Positions 24,008-31,450 of a DNA stretch of 39,844 bases are shown in pieces. The notes under the pieces were generated by a model. It made no database searches. It was not told the origin of the DNA and worked only from the letters and a program-made list of their open reading frames with translations. Within the stretch, counting starts at the first letter, position 1. Each line of letters starts with the position of its first letter. Made by a program: the position numbers and the translations under genes. The DNA is from Campylobacteraceae bacterium (lineage in GTDB: Bacteria > Campylobacterota > Campylobacteria > Campylobacterales > Sulfurovaceae), in contig JALVXO010000126.1 in assembly GCA_027022775.1 (NCBI GenBank), forward strand, positions 1-39,844. The letters are read 5' to 3'.

Positions 24008-25804
24008 ATGAAAAAATTAGTTTTGATATTTATACTCTTGGCTTCATCTCTTTTTGGCGGTTTTGGCTCTTTTAACCTGCCAAAACAGCAAAAATTTTTA
24101 ACCCCGCAAGAGGCGTTTAAAGTAAGCGCAAAAAGTGCCAAAGGCGGTGTAGAGATAGACATTAAGCTTGGCGAAAAGATACATATTTACAAAAATAAAT
24201 TAAAATTTACTATCACAAAACCGCAAAAAAAAGAGTTGCATCCAGCTTTGCCAAAAGGCAAAGATGTCGGCGGCGAGGAAGGGTATGAAAAAGAGGTAAA
24301 AATTTCAATACCTAATTCTCAAATTGGAATAAACGGCGCATACACCCTGGAGGTTAAGCTTGTTGGGTGTTCAGACAGCGGTATATGTTACGCTCCGCAA
24401 ACTTACACATTTAATTTAACCGGCAAAAGCGCCGCCGCTGCAGACAGCAAAAAAAATAAAAGCCAAAAGAGTGAAAGCTTTTTTGGCAAGCTCTCTAAAC
24501 TAGCAAAAGACGGCAACAGCAAGCAGATTGCCCAGGCTTTAAAAAACGAGGGGGTTCTTTTTATCCTGCTTTTATTTTTTATTGTCGGGCTGTTAATGGC
24601 GCTGACCCCTTGCATTTTGCCTATGGTGCCGATTTTAAGCTCTATAATTATCCAGCAGGCGGGCAAAAAAGATGGCGGATTAGGCAAGGGGGCATCTTTT
24701 GCAATTTCGCTTGTTTATGTGCTTGCAATGTCTTTTACTTATGCGGTTATCGGTGTTGTTGCCGGGCTTTTAAATTTTGATTTGCAGGCAAATGCAAACA
24801 ATCCTTGGGTTATTATTCCGGTTGCGCTTATTTTTATAGCCCTGGCTTTTTCGCTTTTTGGATATTTTGAGATGGCTCTGCCTTCAAGCTGGCAAAGCAA
24901 GCTTAATAAAATTAGCAATTCAGCAGAGGGTAAAGGGTATTTTGGAACCGTTGTTATGGGTGCAATTTCTGCCCTAATTGTTGGCGCTTGCACAGCTCCT
25001 GTTATTAGCGGGGCTATAATATTTATTTCAATTACCGGCGATGCGCTTCTTGGAGGGCTGGCACTGTTTGTTATGGGCATTGGCGCCGGGGTTCCTCTTT
25101 TGCTTGTTGGAATCGGAGCTGGAAAATTTGTTCCAAAGCCTGGCGGATGGATGGAGAGTGTATCGAAATTTTTCGGCTTTTTAATGCTTTTAATGGCGCT
25201 TTACATATCGCGCGGAGTTATTAGCAATACGCTTTTTATGTATCTATTTTCGTTTTTGCTTATTGGCGCGGCAATATTTTTTGGAGTGTTTAGCCCGCAA
25301 AACACAAAAGGTTTTGCAGGTGTGTTTAAAACCGCGCTTTTTGTAATGCTGCTTTACGGTTCACTTGTTTTTATCGGCGCTGTTGCTGGCGCAAAATCTG
25401 TTTTAAATCCGCTAGAGCCGTTTATTGGGGTTAAAGCAAAAACCACAGCCAAAGAAGAGAGTGCAAAAAGTTATACGCTAAATGAACTTTTAAAAGAGAT
25501 TAAAAGCGCCGGCAAACCTGTAGTGATAGATATCGGCAAAGAAAACTGCGCCGCTTGCACAGAGCTTGCTACAAAAACTTTCCCTAGCAGCAAAGTTCAA
25601 AAAGAGTTAAAGCGCTTTAAATTTATAAAACTGGATATTACAAATTATACCAAAGATGACCAGGAGATTATGAACCACTTTAAAATATTCGGCGCTCCAA
25701 ATATTCTTCTTTTTGACAGTAATGGCAGCGCTTTAGAAGATAAATTTATACAAGGGTATATTGAGCCGGAAAAATTTGTAAAAATATTGAAAGATATTAA
25801 ATAA
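24008..25804 (+). CDS. dsbD: thiol:disulfide interchange protein DsbD
   Basis: Moves reducing power from cytosolic thioredoxin across the inner membrane to periplasmic thiols, including those used in cytochrome c maturation. It has a signal peptide (1-18). The N-terminal domain contains C121 and C127 (GCSDSGICYAP). The membrane domain has the cysteine pair C202 (LTPCILPM) and C328 (GACTAPVISG) among about eight helices. The C-terminal thioredoxin-like domain contains C514-AA-C517 (NCAACTELA); CAAC is a variant of the commoner CVAC. The 598-residue length matches full three-domain DsbD. AAAGGGA lies just before the ATG. It is followed by a rhodanese gene with its own promoter. Confidence 0.95.
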   Translation: MKKLVLIFILLASSLFGGFGSFNLPKQQKFLTPQEAFKVSAKSAKGGVEIDIKLGEKIHIYKNKLKFTITKPQKKELHPALPKGKDVGGEEGYEKEVKISIPNSQIGINGAYTLEVKLVGCSDSGICYAPQTYTFNLTGKSAAAADSKKNKSQKSESFFGKLSKLAKDGNSKQIAQALKNEGVLFILLLFFIVGLLMALTPCILPMVPILSSIIIQQAGKKDGGLGKGASFAISLVYVLAMSFTYAVIGVVAGLLNFDLQANANNPWVIIPVALIFIALAFSLFGYFEMALPSSWQSKLNKISNSAEGKGYFGTVVMGAISALIVGACTAPVISGAIIFISITGDALLGGLALFVMGIGAGVPLLLVGIGAGKFVPKPGGWMESVSKFFGFLMLLMALYISRGVISNTLFMYLFSFLLIGAAIFFGVFSPQNTKGFAGVFKTALFVMLLYGSLVFIGAVAGAKSVLNPLEPFIGVKAKTTAKEESAKSYTLNELLKEIKSAGKPVVIDIGKENCAACTELATKTFPSSKVQKELKRFKFIKLDITNYTKDDQEIMNHFKIFGAPNILLFDSNGSALEDKFIQGYIEPEKFVKILKDIK

Positions 25805-25810
25805 TTTTGA

Positions 25811-25816
25811 TATAAT
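25811..25816 (+). promoter_or_regulatory. -10 box for the rhodanese gene
   Basis: TATAAT (GATATAAT), 38 bases before the ATG. The left arm of the inverted repeat at 25814-25852 overlaps it. Confidence 0.45.
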
Positions 25817-25852
25817 TAGCCTAAATAATAAGTTTAATTTATAAGGCTAATT
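25814..25852. promoter_or_regulatory. nine-base inverted repeat spanning -10 box and ribosome-binding site
   Basis: AATTAGCCT (25814-25822) and AGGCTAATT (25844-25852) are perfect inverted copies 21 bases apart. The left arm overlaps the -10 box and the right arm overlaps the AAGG ribosome-binding site of the rhodanese gene. It could be an operator, or a leader hairpin if transcription starts further upstream. Confidence 0.4.
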
Positions 25853-25853
25853 T

Positions 25854-26237
25854 ATGGTTCACTTAAGTAAAGAGAATATTTTAAACCTTCTGCATAAAGA
25901 GCAGCTTTTAGATGAAGATTTGCAAACGCTTCTTAAAGCAAGGGAGGAAGGCAAGGCCGACTTTGTTTTAATAGATGTAAGAGAGCCGTTTGAGTATGAG
26001 ATGGCGCATATTGTGCCAACAGATATGCTTTTGCCAACCAGCCGGTTTCAAGAGTGGTTTGAAGAGATTCAAAAATTAAAAGATAAAAATTTAATAATTT
26101 ACTGCAGAACCGGCAACAGAAGTTACCAGGTGCAACAGATACTAAAAAGATACGGATTTAAAAATGTCGGCAATTTAGCTTACGGAATTGTCGATTACAG
26201 CGGCAGAATTGAACAAGGGGTTTTTGAAAACAAATAA
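25854..26237 (+). CDS. single-domain rhodanese-like sulfurtransferase
   Basis: A 127-residue cytosolic protein made of one rhodanese domain with a short helical lead-in (1-35). The fold landmarks are FVLIDVREPFEYEMAHI and IIYCRTGNRSYQVQ. The active-site Cys is C84 in the six-residue loop CRTGNRS, which fits persulfide chemistry rather than phosphatase (Cdc25-like) chemistry. No signal peptide is present. It is about 64% identical by hand count, over some 112 residues, to the C-terminal half of the FTR-rhodanese fusion 1.85 kb downstream, so the two domains are recent paralogues. It lies between dsbD and an anion permease. Confidence 0.92.
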   Translation: MVHLSKENILNLLHKEQLLDEDLQTLLKAREEGKADFVLIDVREPFEYEMAHIVPTDMLLPTSRFQEWFEEIQKLKDKNLIIYCRTGNRSYQVQQILKRYGFKNVGNLAYGIVDYSGRIEQGVFENK

Positions 26238-26258
26238 CGCCGTAGCCTTTTTTTGTGC

Positions 26259-26264
26259 TATAAT
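26259..26264 (+). promoter_or_regulatory. -10 box for the anion permease gene
   Basis: TATAAT within GCTATAAT, 22 bases before the ATG at 26286. Its presence argues against the longer in-frame TTG start at 26253. Confidence 0.45.
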
Positions 26265-26285
26265 TTAAGAAAAAAAGGCACAAAA

Positions 26286-27611
26286 ATGAAAGGTATTATC
26301 AGTGCAGTTGCGATTGGTGTTGCTCTATTTGCGTTGGCTTCTTTAAGCTTTTCTTTAAAACATGCCCTTTTAATCGGAGTAGTTGCTTTGCTGGTTGCTC
26401 TTTGGACAAATGGGGCTATTGCGCTTGGGGTTGTTTCGCTTTTTCCGATTATTCTCTTCCCGGCACTGCATATTTTAAGCCTTAAAGATGTTGCGCCAAA
26501 CTACTCCAAATCTATTATTTTCCTATTTTTGGGCGGTTTTATGATAGCAATTGCTATTGCAAAAACCAATTTGCATAAATATTTCAGTTATAAGCTTTTA
26601 TCGCTCTTTCCAAACACCCCGCGCGGAATAATTTACTCCCTGGCGGTAACTTCTGCGCTTTTGAGCTCAATTTTGTCAAACACAACAATTACTCTTATGC
26701 TTATGCCAATTGGCCTATTTTTAACCCAAAACACCAAATTAAAAGTCCGCTTTCTGCTTGCTATAGCTTACGGTGCAAGCATAGGCGGGATAATAACCCC
26801 AATTGGAACCCCGCCAAATATGCTTCTGCTTGGCTTTTTAGATGACCATCACATTTTAGCACCGACTTTTGGCGAGTGGATGATAAAAGTAGCGCCAGTT
26901 GCTCTGTTGATGCTTTTAACAGTCCCGTTTATCCTATCTATGTCTGTAAAAAATGAAAAAATCGAAGAGTTAAAAGAGGCTGCAGTTTTAAACTCCACTC
27001 AAAAAAGGCTGCTTTATATTCTGGCTGCACTTGTTGTGCTGCTTCTTGTAAATACACCTATAAAACCGTATTATCATGGCTTGGGTTTAAATGAAAAGCT
27101 TATTTTGCTGGGCTTTGGACTATTGATGTTTATGCCAAAAATAGGCTTTTTAACCTGGGATGACAGCAGAGATATCCCTTACGAAATTGTTTTTCTATTT
27201 GGTGCAGGATTTACAATTGCAAAGGCATTTGCAAAAACCGGACTGGCGGCTGATATTGCTCATAAATTGAGTTTTATTTCTAATATGCCGCTTTTATGGA
27301 TGCTCTTTTTTATTGCTCTTTTTGTAAGTTTTGCAACAGAGGTTACAAGCAATACCGCTCTTACAGCTATTGCACTTCCAATTTTTTATGAATTTGCAAA
27401 AAACATGGGCGATAATGCGCTGCCAGTAATGATGGTAACAACAATAGCCGCAAGTTATGCCTTTATGCTCCCAATTGCCACTCCGCCAAATGCCATTGTT
27501 ATGAGCAGCCGCGTTATTAAAGTAAAAGAGATGGCAAAAGTAGGCTTTTTTGCAAACATAGCAGGCGTAATTTACTTAAGCGCAATTGCTTATGTTTTAT
27601 GGGCTAATTAG
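26286..27611 (+). CDS. SLC13/DASS-family anion permease
   Basis: A polytopic inner-membrane transporter of 441 residues with about eleven hydrophobic segments. It carries the two inverted-repeat SNT motifs of divalent anion:sodium symporters: LSNTTITLMLMP (about residue 140) and TSNTALTAIALPI (about 363). Each is followed by a proline-rich hairpin, GTPPNMLLLG and ATPPNAIVM. Substrates of the family include C4-dicarboxylates, citrate, sulfate and phosphate; sequence alone does not decide. Rhodanese-type neighbours on both sides hint at a sulfur oxyanion, but this is weak. The start is ATG at 26286 after AAAAGG. Confidence 0.88.
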   Translation: MKGIISAVAIGVALFALASLSFSLKHALLIGVVALLVALWTNGAIALGVVSLFPIILFPALHILSLKDVAPNYSKSIIFLFLGGFMIAIAIAKTNLHKYFSYKLLSLFPNTPRGIIYSLAVTSALLSSILSNTTITLMLMPIGLFLTQNTKLKVRFLLAIAYGASIGGIITPIGTPPNMLLLGFLDDHHILAPTFGEWMIKVAPVALLMLLTVPFILSMSVKNEKIEELKEAAVLNSTQKRLLYILAALVVLLLVNTPIKPYYHGLGLNEKLILLGFGLLMFMPKIGFLTWDDSRDIPYEIVFLFGAGFTIAKAFAKTGLAADIAHKLSFISNMPLLWMLFFIALFVSFATEVTSNTALTAIALPIFYEFAKNMGDNALPVMMVTTIAASYAFMLPIATPPNAIVMSSRVIKVKEMAKVGFFANIAGVIYLSAIAYVLWAN

Positions 27612-27877
27612 TGATAGTGAAAAGTGATAGTGGATAGTGACAGTTTATCTCTGTTATTCCCACTTGAGAGTGCGCAAAAAGTTAAAATTTCTGTAAAATT
27701 ACCCATTTCAGTCATTCTGAGCGAAGCGAAGAATCTCGATAGAACGGCAGTAAATAGATTCTTCGCTACGCTCAGAATGACGATTAAGGCAAATATTTTG
27801 GACTTTTGCGCAGTCTCGCTTTCGCAGGAATGACAATAACTCCAAACTATCACTGTCAACTGTCACTGTCACTAATT
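27606..27877. repeat. 272-bp composite palindrome of three nested inverted repeats
   Basis: Directly after the permease stop codon lies a symmetric element. The core is a 26-bp inverted repeat with one mismatch (27711-27736 and 27756-27781, 19-base loop), the GTCATTCTGAGCGAAGCG type common as intergenic repeat in many bacteria. Around it are imperfect arms at 27656-27690 and about 27800-27835 (TTTTGCGCA and GGAATGAC-like). Outermost are degenerate GTGATAGT/ACTATCAC arms at 27606-27646 and 27844-27877. Short frames read through it on both strands (SEAKNL, RFFATLRMT) are translated repeat, not proteins. Confidence 0.85.
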
Positions 27878-28085
27878 GTACGGCACAGCCGCACCTACAT
27901 TCGGATTACGGAATACAGATTACGGAATTTAAATTATCTATTCTCAATTATCAATTCCCAAACCCAACACCCATTTCTATACTTTTCTTTGCCGACTTTG
28001 CAGCCTTAATAACCGCATATTAATATTATTTTAGATAAAATTCGCCCCAAAATATAAATTTAACTGAAAGCAAGGATATGAAACT
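27612..28085. other. gene-free spacer (474 bp) between permease and FTR-rhodanese genes
   Basis: The first 266 bases are the composite palindrome. After it come a 14-base-period direct repeat (GATTACGGAAT at 27904-27914 and 27918-27928) and ATTATC/CAATTATCAATT low-complexity sequence up to about 27958. The promoter and leader of the next gene occupy about 28020-28085. I see no RNA gene or credible protein here. Confidence 0.7.
28036..28041 (+). promoter_or_regulatory. -10 box for the FTR-rhodanese gene
   Basis: TAAAAT within AGATAAAATT, 44 bases before the ATG at 28086. The ribosome-binding AAGGA is at 28072-28076. A three-codon frame ATG-AAA-CTA-TGA at 28078-28089 ends overlapping the start codon. 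Confidence 0.45.
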
Positions 28086-28829
28086 ATGAATAATATAGAT
28101 ATAAATTCACCGATTTTTCAGGCAGAATTAGAAAAAACATGGAAATTTGTGGAAAAAGTCAATAAACAGTTCGGTTTTGTTCAAAACCCAGACGAAGAGG
28201 TTAATGAAGGGGTAGCAATGGGGCTTGCCAGAAACAGGCTTATGTATGGCAAACGCTACTGTCCGTGTTTTATCGTTCAGGGAGAAACCGAAGAAGAGCG
28301 CAAAAAGGCAAACAACCGAATCTGTCCATGCAAACCGGCTTTGGAAAATGAAATTCCAAACAATGGTGTATGCCACTGCGGAATTTTCTGCACACCAGAA
28401 TACGCAGAGCAAAAAGCCAAAGAGAAAGCCCTGGAAGAGGCTGTTCATACCCACTCTAGAGGCTTAAGCGAAGAAGAAGCCCAAATGCTAGTGCATAAAG
28501 AGCAGCTCGATGGAGATGAATTAGAAGCGCTGCTTGAAGCAAGAGAGTTAAAAATGGTAAACTTTACCCTCATAGATGTGCGCGAACCTATGGAGTATGA
28601 AATGGCTCATATTGTCGGCACAGACGAACTTTTGCCAACTTCGCAGTTTTACGACTGGGTTAACAAAATCCAGCACAGAAAAGATGAAAATTTAATAATC
28701 TACTGCCACACAGGAAGCCGAAGCTACCAGGTGCAAATGATACTAAAACAGCAAGGTTTTAAAAGCGTAGGCAACCTGACTTATGGAATTATAAGCTACC
28801 CGGGTAAAATTAAACAAGGAAGATATTAA
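28086..28829 (+). CDS. ferredoxin-thioredoxin reductase catalytic domain fused to rhodanese
   Basis: A 247-residue two-domain protein. Residues 1-105 match the catalytic (beta) chain of ferredoxin:thioredoxin reductase: CPC (59-61), CPC (80-82) and CHC (96-98), which hold the 4Fe-4S cluster and the redox-active disulfide. An extra Cys sits at 102. Spacings between the motifs (18 and 13 residues) exceed the 16 and 8 of the cyanobacterial enzyme. A helical linker (103-140) leads to a rhodanese domain (about 136-247; TLIDVREPMEYEMAHI, active Cys C207 in CHTGSRS). The likely role is ferredoxin- or low-potential-driven reduction of a persulfide or disulfide made on the attached rhodanese; the fusion's substrate is unknown. 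Confidence 0.9.
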   Translation: MNNIDINSPIFQAELEKTWKFVEKVNKQFGFVQNPDEEVNEGVAMGLARNRLMYGKRYCPCFIVQGETEEERKKANNRICPCKPALENEIPNNGVCHCGIFCTPEYAEQKAKEKALEEAVHTHSRGLSEEEAQMLVHKEQLDGDELEALLEARELKMVNFTLIDVREPMEYEMAHIVGTDELLPTSQFYDWVNKIQHRKDENLIIYCHTGSRSYQVQMILKQQGFKSVGNLTYGIISYPGKIKQGRY

Positions 28830-29311
28830 TTTTGGTGCTTTTGCACCAGTGCACTATTGCTGTTAAACTTATTAACAGTCAGAGGAAAGTTTATCTTTTT
28901 ACTATTTAACTCTTTTGTTCCTATTTTAAAGCTTTTTATAAACTTCGTTGAATTGTTTTCTATTAAAGTCAAACCGAGTGGGGTTTTTTTATTCTGAATA
29001 ATAATATTTCCACTAATATTAACTAACTTATCTTTTTTATTATACTTTTTCAGTATAAACTTAAAGTTTTCATTCAAATGTATATCTTTGCAAAATTTCT
29101 CTATATCCTCTATAGATACTGTTTTTTTTGCATTTGGAGTTAGTCTCTCTTGTAGGGAGAAGTAGTTTTGGTGTTTTATGTCTGTTAAAATTGTGTTTAC
29201 TTCTGTTGAGAGCTCTTCTCTGTAGCTGGAATCATCTATAAAAAGTTTGTAAATTATAAATAAAATAATTATTGCAACTATTAAATATCCCGGTTTTTTG
29301 AATATTCTCAT
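28826..29311 (-). CDS. membrane-anchored protein of unknown function
   Basis: I do not recognise this 161-residue protein. One hydrophobic helix (about 8-24, YLIVAIIILFIIYKLFI) anchors it near the N-terminus. The remaining region, with alternating charged and beta-prone stretches (NISGNIIIQNKKTPLGLTLI), should be periplasmic. It is converging with, and overlaps by 4 bases, the FTR-rhodanese gene. It sits 5 bases after the 176-residue membrane-protein gene, so it ends the hemL-side operon. Rich in Lys, Asn and Ile. Confidence 0.65.
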   Translation of the reverse strand: MRIFKKPGYLIVAIIILFIIYKLFIDDSSYREELSTEVNTILTDIKHQNYFSLQERLTPNAKKTVSIEDIEKFCKDIHLNENFKFILKKYNKKDKLVNISGNIIIQNKKTPLGLTLIENNSTKFIKSFKIGTKELNSKKINFPLTVNKFNSNSALVQKHQN

Positions 29312-29316
29312 AAACT

Positions 29317-29847
29317 TTATAACCTCTTTTGATAATATGTAAAATAGATTACTGCTGTTAAATTGGGTAAAAAGAGGGTTGGTATGTAGTATAGTTTGTC
29401 TAAATTACCGCTTTTTATAAGTGTCAGCAGAGCTAGCACAAATATGGCGTAAGCCCCCAGTCTTAAGGGGTTAAAAGCTCTGACGGCATCTTTAAAACTG
29501 TTTAATACCCCTCTTCTGTTCTGCTTTAACAGCTTTTTTTCCTCTTTAATTATATCTTTTATACTTCTATTTTCGTTAATTTGTGTCAATTGGGCATTTT
29601 CATCATACAGATTAAAAGGGTCATCTATTTTATCTACCGTATCGCGGCTGTCTATATCGAAAGCTCCGGCATCAAGACGGCTTTTTACCATATTTTCGTA
29701 ATTTTTAAATGTGCTCAAAATCACAAGAGCCGAACTTGCATAAGCTGTAACAAAACTTATAAGCTGCGCTTTTGAAGAGAATGGCAGCAAAATCCCCACG
29801 CAGATTAAAGCAACAGCAATTAAAAACAGAATCAGCCTAATAAACAC
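29317..29847 (-). CDS. conserved integral membrane protein, function unknown
   Basis: A 176-residue protein with two N-terminal membrane segments (about 3-22 and 30-47) and two C-terminal ones (about 131-147 and 153-172). They are separated by an acidic/basic cytosolic stretch (about 50-125) that is partly helical (RSIKDIIKEEKKLLKQNRRG). No family name is secure. A similar small membrane-protein gene lies beside hemL in Campylobacter, from memory. It shares one base with the atpZ-like gene upstream. It may belong with energy metabolism given that neighbour, but this is unproven. Confidence 0.7.
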   Translation of the reverse strand: MFIRLILFLIAVALICVGILLPFSSKAQLISFVTAYASSALVILSTFKNYENMVKSRLDAGAFDIDSRDTVDKIDDPFNLYDENAQLTQINENRSIKDIIKEEKKLLKQNRRGVLNSFKDAVRAFNPLRLGAYAIFVLALLTLIKSGNLDKLYYIPTLFLPNLTAVIYFTYYQKRL

Positions 29848-30137
29848 TAATAATCATCCTCTTCATCGCTATTGTCGTAAGTTCTTCTTGCGTATTTTGG
29901 GTCTTTTGCCAATTCATCCAACTCTTTTTTCTGCTTTTTATACGCTTTGTAAACATTTAAAACTGCGCCCCCTACTCCCCAAAATACACCCAGCCAAAAG
30001 AGCCACTCATATCCAAAGAGTTTGCGCATTCCATAACCTAAACCTACCCCTATCGCAACCGCAACCACAATAGAGATACCCAAGCTTAAATCGTTTGCTG
30101 CACTGACAGCTTTTTTATATTTTGGCTCTTGCTCCAT
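29847..30137 (-). CDS. AtpZ/AtpI-like small membrane protein
   Basis: A 96-residue protein with two membrane helices (about 21-38, SIVVAVAIGVGLGYGMRKL; about 45-62, WLFWLGVFWGVGGAVLNVY), in the AtpZ/AtpI layout. The paired glycine-rich helices with a short loop, and the basic plus acidic tail, fit the family associated with F-type ATP synthase assembly or Mg/Ca uptake. No ATP synthase genes are in the window. An earlier in-frame ATG exists at 30167 inside hemL, but AGAGGA at 30147-30142 precedes the ATG at 30137, which starts one base after the hemL stop. Confidence 0.75.
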   Translation of the reverse strand: MEQEPKYKKAVSAANDLSLGISIVVAVAIGVGLGYGMRKLFGYEWLFWLGVFWGVGGAVLNVYKAYKKQKKELDELAKDPKYARRTYDNSDEEDDY

Positions 30138-30138
30138 T

Positions 30139-31425
30139 TTATCCTCTGATTTCGCGCATTGTTTCATAAGCTGCTATTATAGCCTCTTCTATCATTTCAT
30201 CTGTCATTGCTGTGCTTATGAACCCTGTCTCAAAAGCAGAACATGCCAAATAGATGCCTCTTCTTAACATTCCGCTGTGGAATTTTGCAAATGTTTCGGT
30301 ATCGCTAGATAGAGCGTCATCAAAATTTTTAACCTCTTTATCGCTAAAGAAATACCCAAACATAGAGCCGCGCACCTCAGTTACCAAAGGAATCTCTTCT
30401 GCATCTGCTGCAGCTTTAAAGCCTTTCATCAGCCGTTTTGCTTTTTTGCCAAGCTCTACATAAATTGCAGGGTTGTGTTTCAGTTTTCTTAAACTTGCAA
30501 GGCCTGCCGCCATTGCAACAGGGTTTCCGCTTAAAGTTCCTGCCTGATATACAGGTCCTTCGGGAGAGAGCCTTTCCATTATGTCAATTCTTCCGCCAAA
30601 TGCGCCAACCGGCATACCGCCTCCTATAACCTTGCCAAGGGTTACCAAATCGGGTTTAACCTGCGTAATTCCCTGCGCGCCTGTAAGTGTTGCCCTAAAT
30701 CCGCTCATAACCTCATCAAAAATCAAAAGCGCACCGTGCTCATTACAAAGCTCTCTTAAGCCTTCTAAAAACTCTTCGCTTGCAGGCACAAGCCCCATAT
30801 TTCCGGCAATCGGCTCTATGATTACACAAGCAATATCACCGCTCTCTTGAAAACATTTTTTAACGCTCTCTAAATCGTTGTAGGTTGCCAAAAGTGTGTG
30901 TTTTGTCAAATCTTCAGGCACGCCGGGGCTGCTTGGTGTTCCAAATGTTGCTGCGCCGCTGCCTGCTTGAACAAGCAAAGAGTCGCTGTGCCCGTGGTAG
31001 CAGCCTGCAAATTTAACAATATCGTTTTTGCCTGTAAAGCCTCTTGCCAGTCTTAATGCGCTCATTACCGCTTCGGTTCCCGAATTTACAAAGCGTACTT
31101 TATCTATGCTGTCAAAAAGCGTTACAATCTCTTTTGCCAGCTCGGTTTCTAGCTCTGTAGGCGCGCCGAAACTCAAACCTTTTTTTGCCGTTTCGATAAC
31201 CGCCTCTTCTATATCTTTGTCGCAGTGCCCAAAAATTAAAGGTCCCCAGCTTTGCACAAAATCTATATATCTGTTGCCGTCAATATCAAAAAGGTAAGCC
31301 CCCTCCCCTCTTTCGATAAACGGCGGTGTTCCGCCGACACTTCCAAATGCGCGAACCGGAGAATCAACACCGCCTGGAATATATCTGCTAGCTTCTGCAA
31401 ATGCCAATTTGCTTTTTTCAAACAT
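30139..31425 (-). CDS. hemL: glutamate-1-semialdehyde 2,1-aminomutase
   Basis: PLP enzyme that makes 5-aminolevulinate from glutamate-1-semialdehyde in the C5 heme pathway. The 428-residue product shows IPGGVDSPVRAFGSVGGTPPF at the N-terminus, VRFVNSGTEAVMSALRLARG, YHGHSDSLLVQAGSG, LIFDEVMSGFR and the PLP-binding Lys in TLGKVIGGGMPVGAFGG. Length is normal. Heme supply fits the c-type cytochromes elsewhere in the window. The ATG has AAAGGAT just upstream. The upstream spacer holds a short nested palindrome. Confidence 0.97.
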   Translation of the reverse strand: MFEKSKLAFAEASRYIPGGVDSPVRAFGSVGGTPPFIERGEGAYLFDIDGNRYIDFVQSWGPLIFGHCDKDIEEAVIETAKKGLSFGAPTELETELAKEIVTLFDSIDKVRFVNSGTEAVMSALRLARGFTGKNDIVKFAGCYHGHSDSLLVQAGSGAATFGTPSSPGVPEDLTKHTLLATYNDLESVKKCFQESGDIACVIIEPIAGNMGLVPASEEFLEGLRELCNEHGALLIFDEVMSGFRATLTGAQGITQVKPDLVTLGKVIGGGMPVGAFGGRIDIMERLSPEGPVYQAGTLSGNPVAMAAGLASLRKLKHNPAIYVELGKKAKRLMKGFKAAADAEEIPLVTEVRGSMFGYFFSDKEVKNFDDALSSDTETFAKFHSGMLRRGIYLACSAFETGFISTAMTDEMIEEAIIAAYETMREIRG

Positions 31426-31450
31426 GGTTTATCCTTTTTTTGGTGAAGAT

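Noticed and set aside
26253..26285. Longer TTG start for the anion permease
   Set aside because: The extension contains the promoter -10 box and the AAAAGG ribosome-binding site of the ATG at 26286.
27711..27781. CRISPR-like repeat/spacer structure
   Set aside because: There is a single inverted pair, not a series of direct repeats with unique spacers, and no cas gene lies nearby.
27606..27877. Insertion sequence with terminal inverted repeats
   Set aside because: No transposase frame exists between the arms, and the whole interior is palindromic. A non-autonomous element remains possible and is reported as a repeat.
27608..28009. Short open frames on both strands in the permease/FTR spacer
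   Set aside because: They translate the nested palindrome (SEAKNL, RFFATLRMT); the same symmetric DNA gives similar peptides on both strands, as expected of repeats, not genes.
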